Below the pieces are notes generated by a model. That model did not search any database. It saw nothing but the letters and a program-made list of their open reading frames with translations, and had not been told where the DNA came from. Below are positions 1 through 4,314 of a stretch of 6,412 nucleotides of DNA, one piece after another. Made by a program: the position numbers and the translations under genes. Every line of letters begins with the position of its first letter. Position 1 is the first letter of the stretch. The stretch spans positions 1-6,412 of the forward strand of contig NZ_JAUNEC010000068.1 in assembly GCF_030525755.1 (NCBI RefSeq), read 5' to 3'. This DNA is from Alysiella sp. GTDB taxonomy: Bacteria; Pseudomonadota; Gammaproteobacteria; Burkholderiales; Neisseriaceae.

Positions 1-76
1 GTTTGGCGATGGTTACATCTTGTTTTGCTTGAATTTCTTTCAAGGCTTGTAAAATGGGGTCTTGGTTTACGGACAT
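1..76 (-). CDS. Start of a small phage gene, cut by the window edge (partial)
   Basis: An ATG at 76-74 on the minus strand opens a frame that stays open to the left edge, giving 25 codons beginning MSVNQDPILQALKEIQAKQD. It overlaps the stop of the DUF2730-type gene (67-69) by a few bases, the same tight packing as the genes before it. An AAGG about ten bases upstream of the ATG could be the ribosome binding site. The visible part is a polar, amphipathic helix with no recognisable domain. In phage Mu the genes at this place (gp26 and the small terminase subunit gp27) lie between the DUF2730-type gene and the large terminase, so a Mu gp26-like protein is a guess from position only. Confidence 0.6.
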   Translation of the reverse strand, partial: MSVNQDPILQALKEIQAKQDVTIAK

Positions 77-339
77 GATTTGTCTGCCTTTTTGTCTAAT
101 TTCTCGTTTACTTCTTTCAGGCTGCCTTTGATTTCGCGCAGATTGTCCAAAATTTCTTGGCGCAATTCGCGTGCATCACTTTTGCTTTGGTAGCCTTTTT
201 CCACATCGTGCAAACGCTCGCGCAATTTTTCGCGTTCCTGTTCGGCTTCTTTCAGGCGTTGCGACAAGCCGTTTACCCAAAACCAGCCAGCAGCCGTTGC
301 CACGCCCCACAGGGTTTTAAAGCCAAATTCAAAGTCCAT
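67..339 (-). CDS. DUF2730-type membrane-anchored coiled-coil phage protein
   Basis: The protein is about 90 residues, with one hydrophobic N-terminal helix (around residues 8-25, with W/F/G) followed by a long charged coiled coil (about 28-80, rich in E, K, R, L, Q). This layout and the position between the spanins and the head genes match the DUF2730 family of Mu-like phages, whose function is unknown. Two ATGs are possible, at 345 and at 339. A GGGGGA at 354-349 sits 2 to 3 bases from the first but 8 from the second, so 339 is preferred; the longer form would be 92 residues. The start lies within the last codons of the preceding 110-residue gene. A DUS 12-mer at 116-127 is read through as G-S-L-K inside the coiled coil. 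Confidence 0.75.
   Translation of the reverse strand: MDFEFGFKTLWGVATAAGWFWVNGLSQRLKEAEQEREKLRERLHDVEKGYQSKSDARELRQEILDNLREIKGSLKEVNEKLDKKADKSCP
116..127 (-). repeat. DNA uptake sequence, AGGCAGCCTGAA on the minus strand
   Basis: The plus strand reads TTCAGGCTGCCT, which is the exact 12-mer AGGCAGCCTGAA on the other strand (the dialect known as kingDUS). It lies inside the DUF2730-type gene and is translated as GSLK. Such repeats are bound by the minor pilin ComP and favour uptake of related DNA in Neisseriaceae. Confidence 0.85.
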
Positions 340-661
340 CGTCATTGTCCCCCATCAACCGCACTTGCAGGTATTCATGCACCGCATCAGACACAATCCA
401 GCCTTTGCCACCACGTTCCAGATGACAGCCAACAAACACCGTACGCAGCAGATTTTCCGCGCCCATGATGTGTTCAGGCAGCCTGAAAACCACATCAAAC
501 TGCAAATTCAAATGCAAACTGTGTTCAATGCGGTTGCGCCTTAAAATATCGCCGATGCGCGAAACAAACATTTCCTGTTCGCGCACCTTGCTCAATCCCA
601 ATTCAATGCGAGCATGATGCACCGACAACACGCGCTGGACTTGTTCACGGTAATTCATCAT
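329..661 (-). CDS. Hypothetical phage protein between outer spanin and DUF2730 gene
   Basis: I do not recognise a family in this 110-residue protein. It begins MMNYREQVQRVLSVHHARIE, is rich in arginine, histidine and glutamate, has no signal peptide or membrane segment, and looks like a small soluble alpha/beta protein with hydrophobic strands around residues 50-60 and 68-80. Its ATG at 661 overlaps the TGA of the outer spanin gene (ATGA), with a second ATG directly behind it, so translation is probably coupled. Its own TGA at 329-331 overlaps the start of the DUF2730-type gene. In Mu the corresponding slot holds small genes of unknown role (gp23 to gp25), so it is likely a late structural or lysis-associated accessory. 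A DUS at 473-487 is read as F-R-L-P-E. Confidence 0.75.
   Translation of the reverse strand: MMNYREQVQRVLSVHHARIELGLSKVREQEMFVSRIGDILRRNRIEHSLHLNLQFDVVFRLPEHIMGAENLLRTVFVGCHLERGGKGWIVSDAVHEYLQVRLMGDNDDGL
473..487. repeat. DNA uptake sequence, near-palindromic 15-mer TTCAGGCAGCCTGAA
   Basis: The 15-mer contains AGGCAGCCTGAA on the plus strand (476-487) and AGGCTGCCTGAA on the minus strand (473-484), so it can be read as either of two DUS dialects. It lies inside the 110-residue hypothetical gene and encodes FRLPE there. Confidence 0.9.
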
Positions 662-915
662 TCACGCTCCGTTGCCCAGCCAATCCAGCCACGCAGTTGA
701 TTTTCCAAATTTTTCACATAACGCCCAAACTCAACCGCATGGGTCAAAATGGCTTCCTGTGAGCCGTCTTTCGGTGGTTCAGGGCGTTGTGGCATCACGA
801 GCAGGGCTTGTGGAACAGGTTTACTCGTAACCGAGTGATTTTTTGTAGTGCTGCAAGCTGTACTCGCCAAAAGTGCAATCGCCAACACCATTGGCGCGGT
901 CTTTTGCCATAACAT
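658..915 (-). CDS. Outer-membrane spanin lipoprotein (Rz1-like)
   Basis: The 85-residue protein starts with a short lipoprotein signal: hydrophobic residues 8-17, then S-T-A-C with the lipidated cysteine at 21. Serine instead of leucine at position -3 of the lipobox is unusual but acceptable. The mature part is about 65 residues, with a proline-rich stretch (residues 33-50, PVPQ...PQRPEPPKDG) typical of Rz1-type outer spanins, and a C-terminal helix. The gene begins inside the inner spanin gene in another frame, the classic Rz/Rz1 nesting, with 95 bases shared (821-915). An AAGGA eight bases before the ATG supports the start. In this family the lipoprotein sits on the inner face of the outer membrane and binds the inner spanin across the periplasm, fusing the membranes in the last lysis step. 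Confidence 0.85.
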   Translation of the reverse strand: MLWQKTAPMVLAIALLASTACSTTKNHSVTSKPVPQALLVMPQRPEPPKDGSQEAILTHAVEFGRYVKNLENQLRGWIGWATERE

Positions 916-1183
916 TGTGGATTTCCTTTTTTAATTCATTGGCTTGGATTTCATTTTGCTTTTGAAATTCAAGCTGCTGTTGGCTGATTTGTTCGGCTTG
1001 TTTGAGCCAAAGGGCTTGTTTTTCTTGATGTTCTTGCGCTTGTTGCAACAAGATTTGTTGATAATGGGATTGGGTTTTCAGGCTGCCTGAACGGTGTCCA
1101 AATGAAAACGCCAAACCCATTAACAGCAATAAAATCAATGGGACAAGCAAATAGCGGTGGTATTTTAAAAATAACAACATCAT
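821..1183 (-). CDS. Inner-membrane spanin (Rz-like)
   Basis: The 120-residue protein has a single N-terminal membrane helix (about residues 11-28, very leucine-rich after K-Y-H-R) followed by a long glutamine- and glutamate-rich coiled coil (about 38-95). This is the layout of inner spanins: cytoplasmic N-terminus, periplasmic coiled coil. The overlapping lipoprotein gene in another frame makes the call firm even though sequence identity to lambda Rz cannot be judged by eye. An AGGA about seven bases before the ATG is the likely ribosome binding site; a second ATG follows immediately. A 15-mer DUS at 1077-1091 is translated as SGSLK just after the membrane helix, at the start of the coiled coil. 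Upstream it is separated from the rest of the lysis genes by a gap holding a plus-strand ORF. Confidence 0.85.
   Translation of the reverse strand: MMLLFLKYHRYLLVPLILLLLMGLAFSFGHRSGSLKTQSHYQQILLQQAQEHQEKQALWLKQAEQISQQQLEFQKQNEIQANELKKEIHNVMAKDRANGVGDCTFGEYSLQHYKKSLGYE
1077..1091. repeat. DNA uptake sequence, 15-mer TTCAGGCTGCCTGAA
   Basis: Exact copy with AGGCTGCCTGAA on the plus strand and AGGCAGCCTGAA on the minus strand. It lies in the inner spanin gene and encodes SGSLK. Confidence 0.9.
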
Positions 1184-1235
1184 TTTTTTCCTGTGATATG
1201 ATTTTGTTTTTCCAACAAATCAAAGGTGATTAACA

Positions 1236-1415
1236 ATGAAAAAAGCCGATGCAGAAGCCATTGCCATCAGATTTTTATTGGCACAGCTTGAACAAAAACA
1301 AATTGTTGATGCTGGACATCATGCCGAACGTTGTTTACAAAATTGGATTGAATTTTTTGAACAACATATTTCTGATGATGTTAATCTTGACCTGTTAAAG
1401 CATTTAATTGATTAA
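1236..1415 (+). CDS. Small counter-oriented hypothetical protein (59 residues)
   Basis: This is the only plausible plus-strand gene. It runs from ATG at 1236 to TAA at 1413-1415, with AAAGGTG (1222-1228) seven bases upstream as ribosome binding site. The product starts MKKADAEAIAIRFLLAQLEQ and is acidic and helical, with an aromatic cluster (QNWIEFFEQH, about residues 36-45), no membrane segment and no family I know. It fills a gap of about 200 bases in the minus-strand lysis cassette where no minus-strand gene fits. Its last 35 bases overlap the 3' end of the minus-strand 53-residue ORF tail to tail. The opposite orientation suggests an independent cassette, possibly expressed in the lysogen. 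A TATGAT at 1197-1202 could be a -10 element, but I see no good -35 box. It could still be a chance ORF. Confidence 0.55.
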   Translation: MKKADAEAIAIRFLLAQLEQKQIVDAGHHAERCLQNWIEFFEQHISDDVNLDLLKHLID

Positions 1416-1542
1416 GTGTTTTTGCAATTTGCTCTACTTGCGACACACTTAATATCTCGCCTTGTTCAGCCGCCATCAAAACGGCATGAATAAGGCGTTT
1501 AATTTGCCATTCAGGTAATGTTGCCAAAATGGATGTTTCCAT
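1381..1542 (-). CDS. Small hypothetical protein of the lysis cassette (53 residues)
   Basis: The stop codon of the holin-like gene (TAA, 1545-1543) is followed with no gap by this ATG (1542-1540), forming TAAATG, so the two are probably translated together. The frame stays open for 53 codons and ends in TAA at 1381-1383. The product begins METSILATLPEWQIKRLIHA and is predicted to be helical and soluble; no family is recognised. A small gene at this position, between holin-like and spanin genes, is common in Mu-like phages but poorly understood. Its 3' end overlaps the plus-strand ORF by 35 bases. There is no separate strong ribosome binding site, which fits re-initiation after the upstream stop. 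Confidence 0.65.
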   Translation of the reverse strand: METSILATLPEWQIKRLIHAVLMAAEQGEILSVSQVEQIAKTLNQLNALTGQD

Positions 1543-1893
1543 TTAATCGCCTTTCTCAATCCGTTTTTCACTAACCTGCTGAATGCCAGCAATGCCACGT
1601 TTAATCAAACTTGCACCGCCCACAATGCTGCCAAAAGTAACCCATTTCCATTCGGCTGGCTCGGTGCTTAAAAATTGCCATGTCATTGCCCCTGCCATCA
1701 CGTTGTACCAAACTTTGTCTGATGACAACGCGCCTGTGGTCGGATTGTTTACCATGCCACCCAACCAATGTTTCAGGCTGCCTGAAAATGACTTTTGCCC
1801 CGTTGTGGCACGCGGTGGCGATACATTCGCATTTGCGCGATATTGGGTGGCAGATGTCCGTATGTTTTGCCGACTTTGTTTACCCTTTTCCAT
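1543..1893 (-). CDS. Holin-like small membrane protein
   Basis: The 116-residue protein has a polar, basic N-terminal region (residues 1-40), then two hydrophobic segments (about 61-76, VWYNVMAGAMTWQF, and 83-99, with a G-S-I-V-G-G core), and ends in a charged tail rich in K and E. Two membrane helices, small size and a position two genes after the endolysin make a holin or holin-accessory role likely, but this is inferred from topology and context, not from a recognised family signature. The segment NNPTTGALSSDK before the first helix recalls small phage membrane proteins that carry an N-x-DG-x-LS motif there. An AAGG at 1907-1904, overlapping the stop of the preceding gene, supports the start. 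A DUS at 1772-1786 encodes SGSLK in the soluble part. Confidence 0.7.
   Translation of the reverse strand: MEKGKQSRQNIRTSATQYRANANVSPPRATTGQKSFSGSLKHWLGGMVNNPTTGALSSDKVWYNVMAGAMTWQFLSTEPAEWKWVTFGSIVGGASLIKRGIAGIQQVSEKRIEKGD
1772..1786. repeat. DNA uptake sequence, 15-mer TTCAGGCTGCCTGAA
   Basis: Exact near-palindromic copy inside the holin-like gene, translated as SGSLK ahead of the membrane helices. Confidence 0.9.
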
Positions 1894-1905
1894 AAACGCA
1901 TAACC

Positions 1906-2097
1906 TTACTTTCTTTGCGAACGGCGTTGGCGAGCGGCACGTTTGGCGGCTGCTACGCCTGATTTGCCTAAATTGATGGGATAACGCGGCACGAGCGCGA
2001 ATGTTGGAGTACGTTTCATCTCAAAACGCACCTGTTCGCCCACCGTATTTGCAATCACAAGTGCGGATAAAAATTTCGTTATTTTGGGTAAGCCCAT
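1906..2097 (-). CDS. Small basic hypothetical protein (63 residues)
   Basis: The gene has one of the best ribosome binding sites in the window: AAGGGG at 2110-2105, seven bases from the ATG and directly behind the TAA of the endolysin gene, so the two are in one operon. The product begins MGLPKITKFLSALVIANTVG, with a short moderately hydrophobic N-terminal part and a strongly basic C-terminal tail (AAAKRAARQRRSQRK). I do not recognise a family. The basic tail could bind nucleic acid or acidic phospholipids; position between endolysin and holin-like gene suggests a lysis accessory. Its TAA overlaps the AAGG that serves the next gene. Confidence 0.7.
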   Translation of the reverse strand: MGLPKITKFLSALVIANTVGEQVRFEMKRTPTFALVPRYPINLGKSGVAAAKRAARQRRSQRK

Positions 2098-2110
2098 ATT
2101 TCTGCCCCTT

Positions 2111-2761
2111 TTAAACCGCGTTTAAAGCCGCTTCAAACACAAGCGCATATTTGTAAATTTGAATTGACTTATCCATACCATTAACTGTTCGGCGAGCGGC
2201 AACGTATTCGGTTTTGTTGTCGTTGATGTAGTCGGACAATTTTTTGCCTGTGAACCAGCCTTCTTTCATGCCTAAAATCATGATTTTGGCGGATAAATCC
2301 ATTTGCAAAGCCAAATCGGGATTGTTCAACAAATCCACGCCCAGCTTTTGCCCTGCGCGTAAATAATTGTCGTACCACGTCAGTTGCACGAAACCGCGAC
2401 CGTAAAATAAGTGTGGGCATTCGCTTTCTGTATAGACAACATCACGCGAGCCGTTTTTGTAACAGTATTTCACGCCTACACTGTTGGTTTGCCAGCGACC
2501 ATAGGCGTAATTCTGTCCGCGCCCATATTCGGCAATCGGTTGCATGGTGCGTGCGGTTTCATGATACGCGGTTGCCAGCACATAAGCGTGCTGCTGCACG
2601 GTCAGACCGTGTTCCACACCAGCCAACACCAGCGCATTAATGCCGTCCACTTGGCTTTGATTCAGGCTGCCTGAAAACAGATTTTTGCGGACATAGTCAA
2701 AAAACGCGCCATTTGCCAATGCTTGCGCTGTGTTTTGTTGTGCGATTTGGGTTTCGTTCAT
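2111..2761 (-). CDS. Phage endolysin, glycoside hydrolase family 19-type
   Basis: The 216-residue protein matches the chitinase-like (GH19) lysozymes of Mu-like and other phages. Visible hallmarks in order: FSGSLNQSQVDGINAL near the N-terminus, ATAYHETARTMQPI with the likely catalytic glutamate in YHET, then EYGRGQNYAYG, FYGRGFVQLTWYDNY, and NNPDLAL followed by a helical C-terminal part with GWFTGKKL and ARRTVNG. The enzyme cuts the glycan strands of peptidoglycan; no signal peptide is seen, so it should depend on a holin. ATG at 2761 is chosen; a TTG at 2770 would add three residues but sits directly against the only nearby GGA. The stop is followed at once by the ribosome binding site of the next gene. 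A DUS at 2661-2675 encodes SGSLN. Confidence 0.9.
   Translation of the reverse strand: MNETQIAQQNTAQALANGAFFDYVRKNLFSGSLNQSQVDGINALVLAGVEHGLTVQQHAYVLATAYHETARTMQPIAEYGRGQNYAYGRWQTNSVGVKYCYKNGSRDVVYTESECPHLFYGRGFVQLTWYDNYLRAGQKLGVDLLNNPDLALQMDLSAKIMILGMKEGWFTGKKLSDYINDNKTEYVAARRTVNGMDKSIQIYKYALVFEAALNAV
2661..2675. repeat. DNA uptake sequence, 15-mer TTCAGGCTGCCTGAA
   Basis: Exact near-palindromic copy in the endolysin gene, translated as SGSLN at the start of the catalytic domain. Confidence 0.9.
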
Positions 2762-2766
2762 ATTGC

Positions 2767-2901
2767 TCAATCCAGTTGTTTGATAATGCGTTGATTATCG
2801 TTTTTCAGGCTGCCTACCGTGTCTTGTAGCATTTCAGTACGCGCAAAAAAACCGCCTAAACGCGGTAAACGTTTAAGCGGTTTTTGCAATCGTTTTGTCA
2901 T
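2767..2901 (-). CDS. Possible 44-residue ORF running through a terminator hairpin
   Basis: From ATG 2901-2899 the minus strand is open for 44 codons to TGA at 2769-2767, five bases before the endolysin ATG. The product starts MTKRLQKPLKRLPRLGGFFA and ends with a helical NDNQRIIKQLD. The C-terminal half looks like the end of a coiled-coil protein and contains a DUS read as GSLK, as in the DUF2730-type gene. Against it: no Shine-Dalgarno sequence before the ATG, and the first half is encoded by a strong terminator-like hairpin (2845-2885). It may be a true small protein coupled to the endolysin, or the tail of an older gene replaced by the AT-rich gene upstream. Confidence 0.3.
   Translation of the reverse strand: MTKRLQKPLKRLPRLGGFFARTEMLQDTVGSLKNDNQRIIKQLD
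2804..2815 (-). repeat. DNA uptake sequence, AGGCAGCCTGAA on the minus strand
   Basis: Exact 12-mer (plus strand TTCAGGCTGCCT) just upstream of the endolysin gene, inside the possible 44-residue ORF. Confidence 0.85.
2845..2885. terminator. Bidirectional intrinsic terminator after the AT-rich gene
   Basis: The arms 2847-2862 and 2870-2885 pair with one mismatch (AAAAACCGC-C-TAAACG against CGTTTA-A-GCGGTTTTT), with a seven-base loop. There is a T run on both strands: five T on plus at 2881-2885, and seven T on minus from 2851 to 2845. It lies 35 bases after the stop of the AT-rich gene and before the endolysin, so on the minus strand it should end that transcript. If so, the endolysin operon needs its own promoter downstream of it. 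Confidence 0.7.
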
Positions 2902-2919
2902 TTATTGTTTCATTAAAAT

Positions 2920-3657
2920 TTATTTTTCTCTGCGTTTATATTTATAAGATAAAAATGTAGGGTCTCCTAAAAAGTAGGGCGGTAATTGTAAAAATCGCCC
3001 TGTTTGTGGGTCTGGTTGAGGATATTTGACAATACAGTGTTTCATAAATAACGTTGTATCCTCTTGTCTATCATGTGTGATAAAACCCAGTTGAGCTTCA
3101 AATATTCTTAAATCAATCTTTTTTTCATTTTGTTGTAAAGCGGTATAACGTTGGAAAATACCACAAACCAATAAATGACATTTTTCTTTAAATAATTTTT
3201 TGTTGTAATCAATCATTTTATTACGAATAAAATTTTTTGCGTCATCTTGTAAATCAATGGCTTTAAGCTGTTGGCTGATTGCCAAAATCATTTCTGCTTT
3301 GCGAGTAGGCAAACCTTTGATGCCTTTATTTTTCGCAATTTGTTTTATTTCAGATACTGTTAATTGTTCTAAAAATTCAACCACATTTTTGGGTGTTTTA
3401 GGGTATTCAAACAAGAAATGGAAATCGTATGGAATAATGTTGTGGTCTCGGCAAAATTTCACACATTCATTGAAATATCGCCACTCAAAATCTTGGTAAT
3501 CAAGTTGTTGCATAAAATGCTTAACAACCGTTCTCCTGTTTTCATTATCATAAAATTCAAATGCTTGTTGAAGTTTATTTTCCAAATTCAAATCAGGATT
3601 GAGCTTAAATTCCCACAAAATCTGCTGAATGGCTAATGATAAATAATCTTGTTCCAT
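2920..3657 (-). CDS. Unknown AT-rich gene with SAP-like segment, isolated between terminators
   Basis: I do not recognise this 245-residue protein. Its start is set at ATG 3657, eight bases after AAGGGT; a longer in-frame ATG at 3735 lies inside the stem of the mor terminator and is rejected. The protein is charged and largely helical, rich in K, F, Q and N. Residues about 100-131 (VSEIKQIAKNKGIKGLPTRK and the helix after it) have the helix-KGIKG-LPTRKAEMI-helix shape of a SAP DNA-binding motif. Cysteines stand at 65, 69, 160, 165 and 208. The C-terminus has LPPYFLGDPTFLSYKYKRR. The gene is clearly more AT-rich than its neighbours, has no DUS, and is bounded by its own upstream space and two terminators. 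In Mu this slot after mor holds the late activator C, but no Mor/C signature is visible here. A lysogenic cargo or defence gene is possible. Confidence 0.8.
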   Translation of the reverse strand: MEQDYLSLAIQQILWEFKLNPDLNLENKLQQAFEFYDNENRRTVVKHFMQQLDYQDFEWRYFNECVKFCRDHNIIPYDFHFLFEYPKTPKNVVEFLEQLTVSEIKQIAKNKGIKGLPTRKAEMILAISQQLKAIDLQDDAKNFIRNKMIDYNKKLFKEKCHLLVCGIFQRYTALQQNEKKIDLRIFEAQLGFITHDRQEDTTLFMKHCIVKYPQPDPQTGRFLQLPPYFLGDPTFLSYKYKRREK

Positions 3658-3681
3658 ATTGTTTACCCTTAATTTTAGAAT

Positions 3682-3702
3682 GGGTATTTTAGCCAAAACC
3701 CC
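3682..3702. promoter_or_regulatory. Imperfect dyad upstream of the AT-rich gene, candidate activator site
   Basis: GGGTATTTT (3682-3690) faces AAAACCCC (3695-3702) across four bases, an inverted repeat with one bulged base. It lies between the mor terminator and the start of the AT-rich gene, 25 to 45 bases before the ATG. On the minus strand TAAAAT boxes occur here but no good -35 box, as expected for a promoter that needs an activator. Mor acting here is an inference from Mu, where Mor drives the promoter directly after its own gene. Confidence 0.35.
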
Positions 3703-3705
3703 AAT

Positions 3706-3744
3706 AAAAAAACAGGCTAATGCCTGAAAAAGCATTAACCTGTT
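3706..3744 (-). terminator. Intrinsic terminator of the early operon after mor
   Basis: Arms 3711-3723 and 3732-3744 pair in 12 of 13 positions (AACAGGcTAATGC against GCATTAaCCTGTT) around an eight-base loop. On the minus strand the stem runs straight into seven T (3712-3706). It starts six bases after the mor stop and is the clearest terminator in the window, closing the early transcript that contains gemA and mor. Confidence 0.88.
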
Positions 3745-3749
3745 TGGGT

Positions 3750-4223
3750 TTAAAACAAACTGTTTTGATTGGGGCTGTCGTTTTCAGGTAGCCTGTCCGA
3801 TTGCTTGATGATGCTCCAAATGCGCCTGTCGCTCAATTTGTGTTCTGCCACCAAATTGTTTACCGCAAGCATGGCAGACATTTTGCCCTGTTGTGTCCAT
3901 TCATCAAATTGACGGCGGATTAAGCGGTTTCGCAATTCCAACACCGCATTTTCGCATTTGGGAATGTAGATTTTGCGCTGCGTGGCGTATGCGGCTTCAA
4001 TTTTCAAAGCAATGTCTTCGCCCACCGCTTCGGCAAGCATGGCGTGTAACACTTTGCCTTGTTTGATTTGATTTTTGCCAATGGGAATGTGTGTGCCAGC
4101 ATAGTGGCGCACCAAAGTGAATGCCGCTTCTTCGCCTGCCACCAGCAGCAACTGTTCAAAAGCAGGTGGCAGCAAATGACGAAGTTGCGCCAAATCTTGT
4201 TCAAGAAAATAAAGGTTTTGCAT
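3750..4223 (-). CDS. mor: Mor family transcription activator
   Basis: The 157-residue protein fits the Mor/C family (Mu Mor is about 130 residues). It has an N-terminal helical dimerisation region, a central GEEAAFTLVRHYAGTHIPIG followed by a Y-I-P-K strand (RKIYIPKCENA, about residues 84-94), and a C-terminal helix-turn-helix (about 112-142, MLAVNNLVAEHKLSDRRIW). Mor proteins bind as dimers to a promoter with a poor -35 box and recruit RNA polymerase, switching from early to middle transcription. Its place directly after GemA and before a strong terminator is as in Mu. The ribosome binding site is weak (GAAAGAAAG), and the start codon lies inside one arm of a 10-bp inverted repeat, so translation may be controlled by the leader. 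A DUS of the AGGCTACCTGAA type is read as RLPEN near the C-terminus. Confidence 0.88.
   Translation of the reverse strand: MQNLYFLEQDLAQLRHLLPPAFEQLLLVAGEEAAFTLVRHYAGTHIPIGKNQIKQGKVLHAMLAEAVGEDIALKIEAAYATQRKIYIPKCENAVLELRNRLIRRQFDEWTQQGKMSAMLAVNNLVAEHKLSDRRIWSIIKQSDRLPENDSPNQNSLF
3783..3794 (-). repeat. DNA uptake sequence, AGGCTACCTGAA on the minus strand
   Basis: Exact 12-mer of the Eikenella-type dialect (plus strand TTCAGGTAGCCT) in the 3' end of mor, translated as RLPE. Confidence 0.85.
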
Positions 4224-4295
4224 GGTCGGCTTTCTTTCGTTTAAGTTTATGATATAATTTGATTTATTTTAGATTTTTACTGTCCGCCGACCATG
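4221..4295 (-). promoter_or_regulatory. Inverted repeat in the mor leader that includes the mor start codon
   Basis: CATGGTCGGC at 4221-4230 and GCCGACCATG at 4286-4295 are perfect 10-base complements separated by 55 AT-rich bases. On the mor transcript the downstream arm ends in the mor ATG itself, so pairing would hide the start codon and the bases just before it. The upstream arm shares three bases with another stem (4283-4307), so the two folds exclude each other. The control of mor translation is an inference from this geometry. Confidence 0.5.
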
Positions 4296-4314
4296 TTGTT
4301 TGGCGGATTTTTTT
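4283..4314 (+). terminator. Terminator-like hairpin with T run on the plus strand
   Basis: TCCGCC (4283-4288) pairs with GGCGGA (4302-4307) and is followed on the plus strand by seven T (4308-4314). In sequence form it is a plus-strand terminator, yet no plus-strand gene precedes it. On the minus strand the same hairpin directly follows the gemA stop but has no T run after it, so read-through into mor is expected. It may stop antisense transcription or act as the alternative fold of the mor leader. Confidence 0.45.

Noticed and set aside
1174..1202. Promoter for the plus-strand ORF (TATGAT with a -35 near 1174)
   Set aside because: The -10 is fair but the -35 matches only about half of the consensus, so it is not listed as a feature.
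969..1223. Minus-strand frame of 84 codons over the inner spanin start
   Set aside because: It has no ribosome binding site and its composition is that of a shifted reading of the spanin coiled coil; the spanin frame has the membrane helix and coiled coil.
1414..1450. AAGTGT ... ACACTT inverted repeat after the plus-strand ORF as a terminator
   Set aside because: Only six paired bases around a 25-base loop and no T run follows; it also lies within the 53-residue ORF.
1583..1903. Plus-strand frame of 106 codons opposite the holin-like gene
   Set aside because: It is antisense to a well-placed minus-strand gene, has no ribosome binding site, and its product is unlike any known protein.
3658..3735. 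A 26-residue N-terminal extension of the AT-rich gene, hydrophobic like a signal peptide
   Set aside because: It would start inside the stem of the mor terminator and read across its T run. The ATG at 3657 has a proper AAGGGT eight bases upstream.
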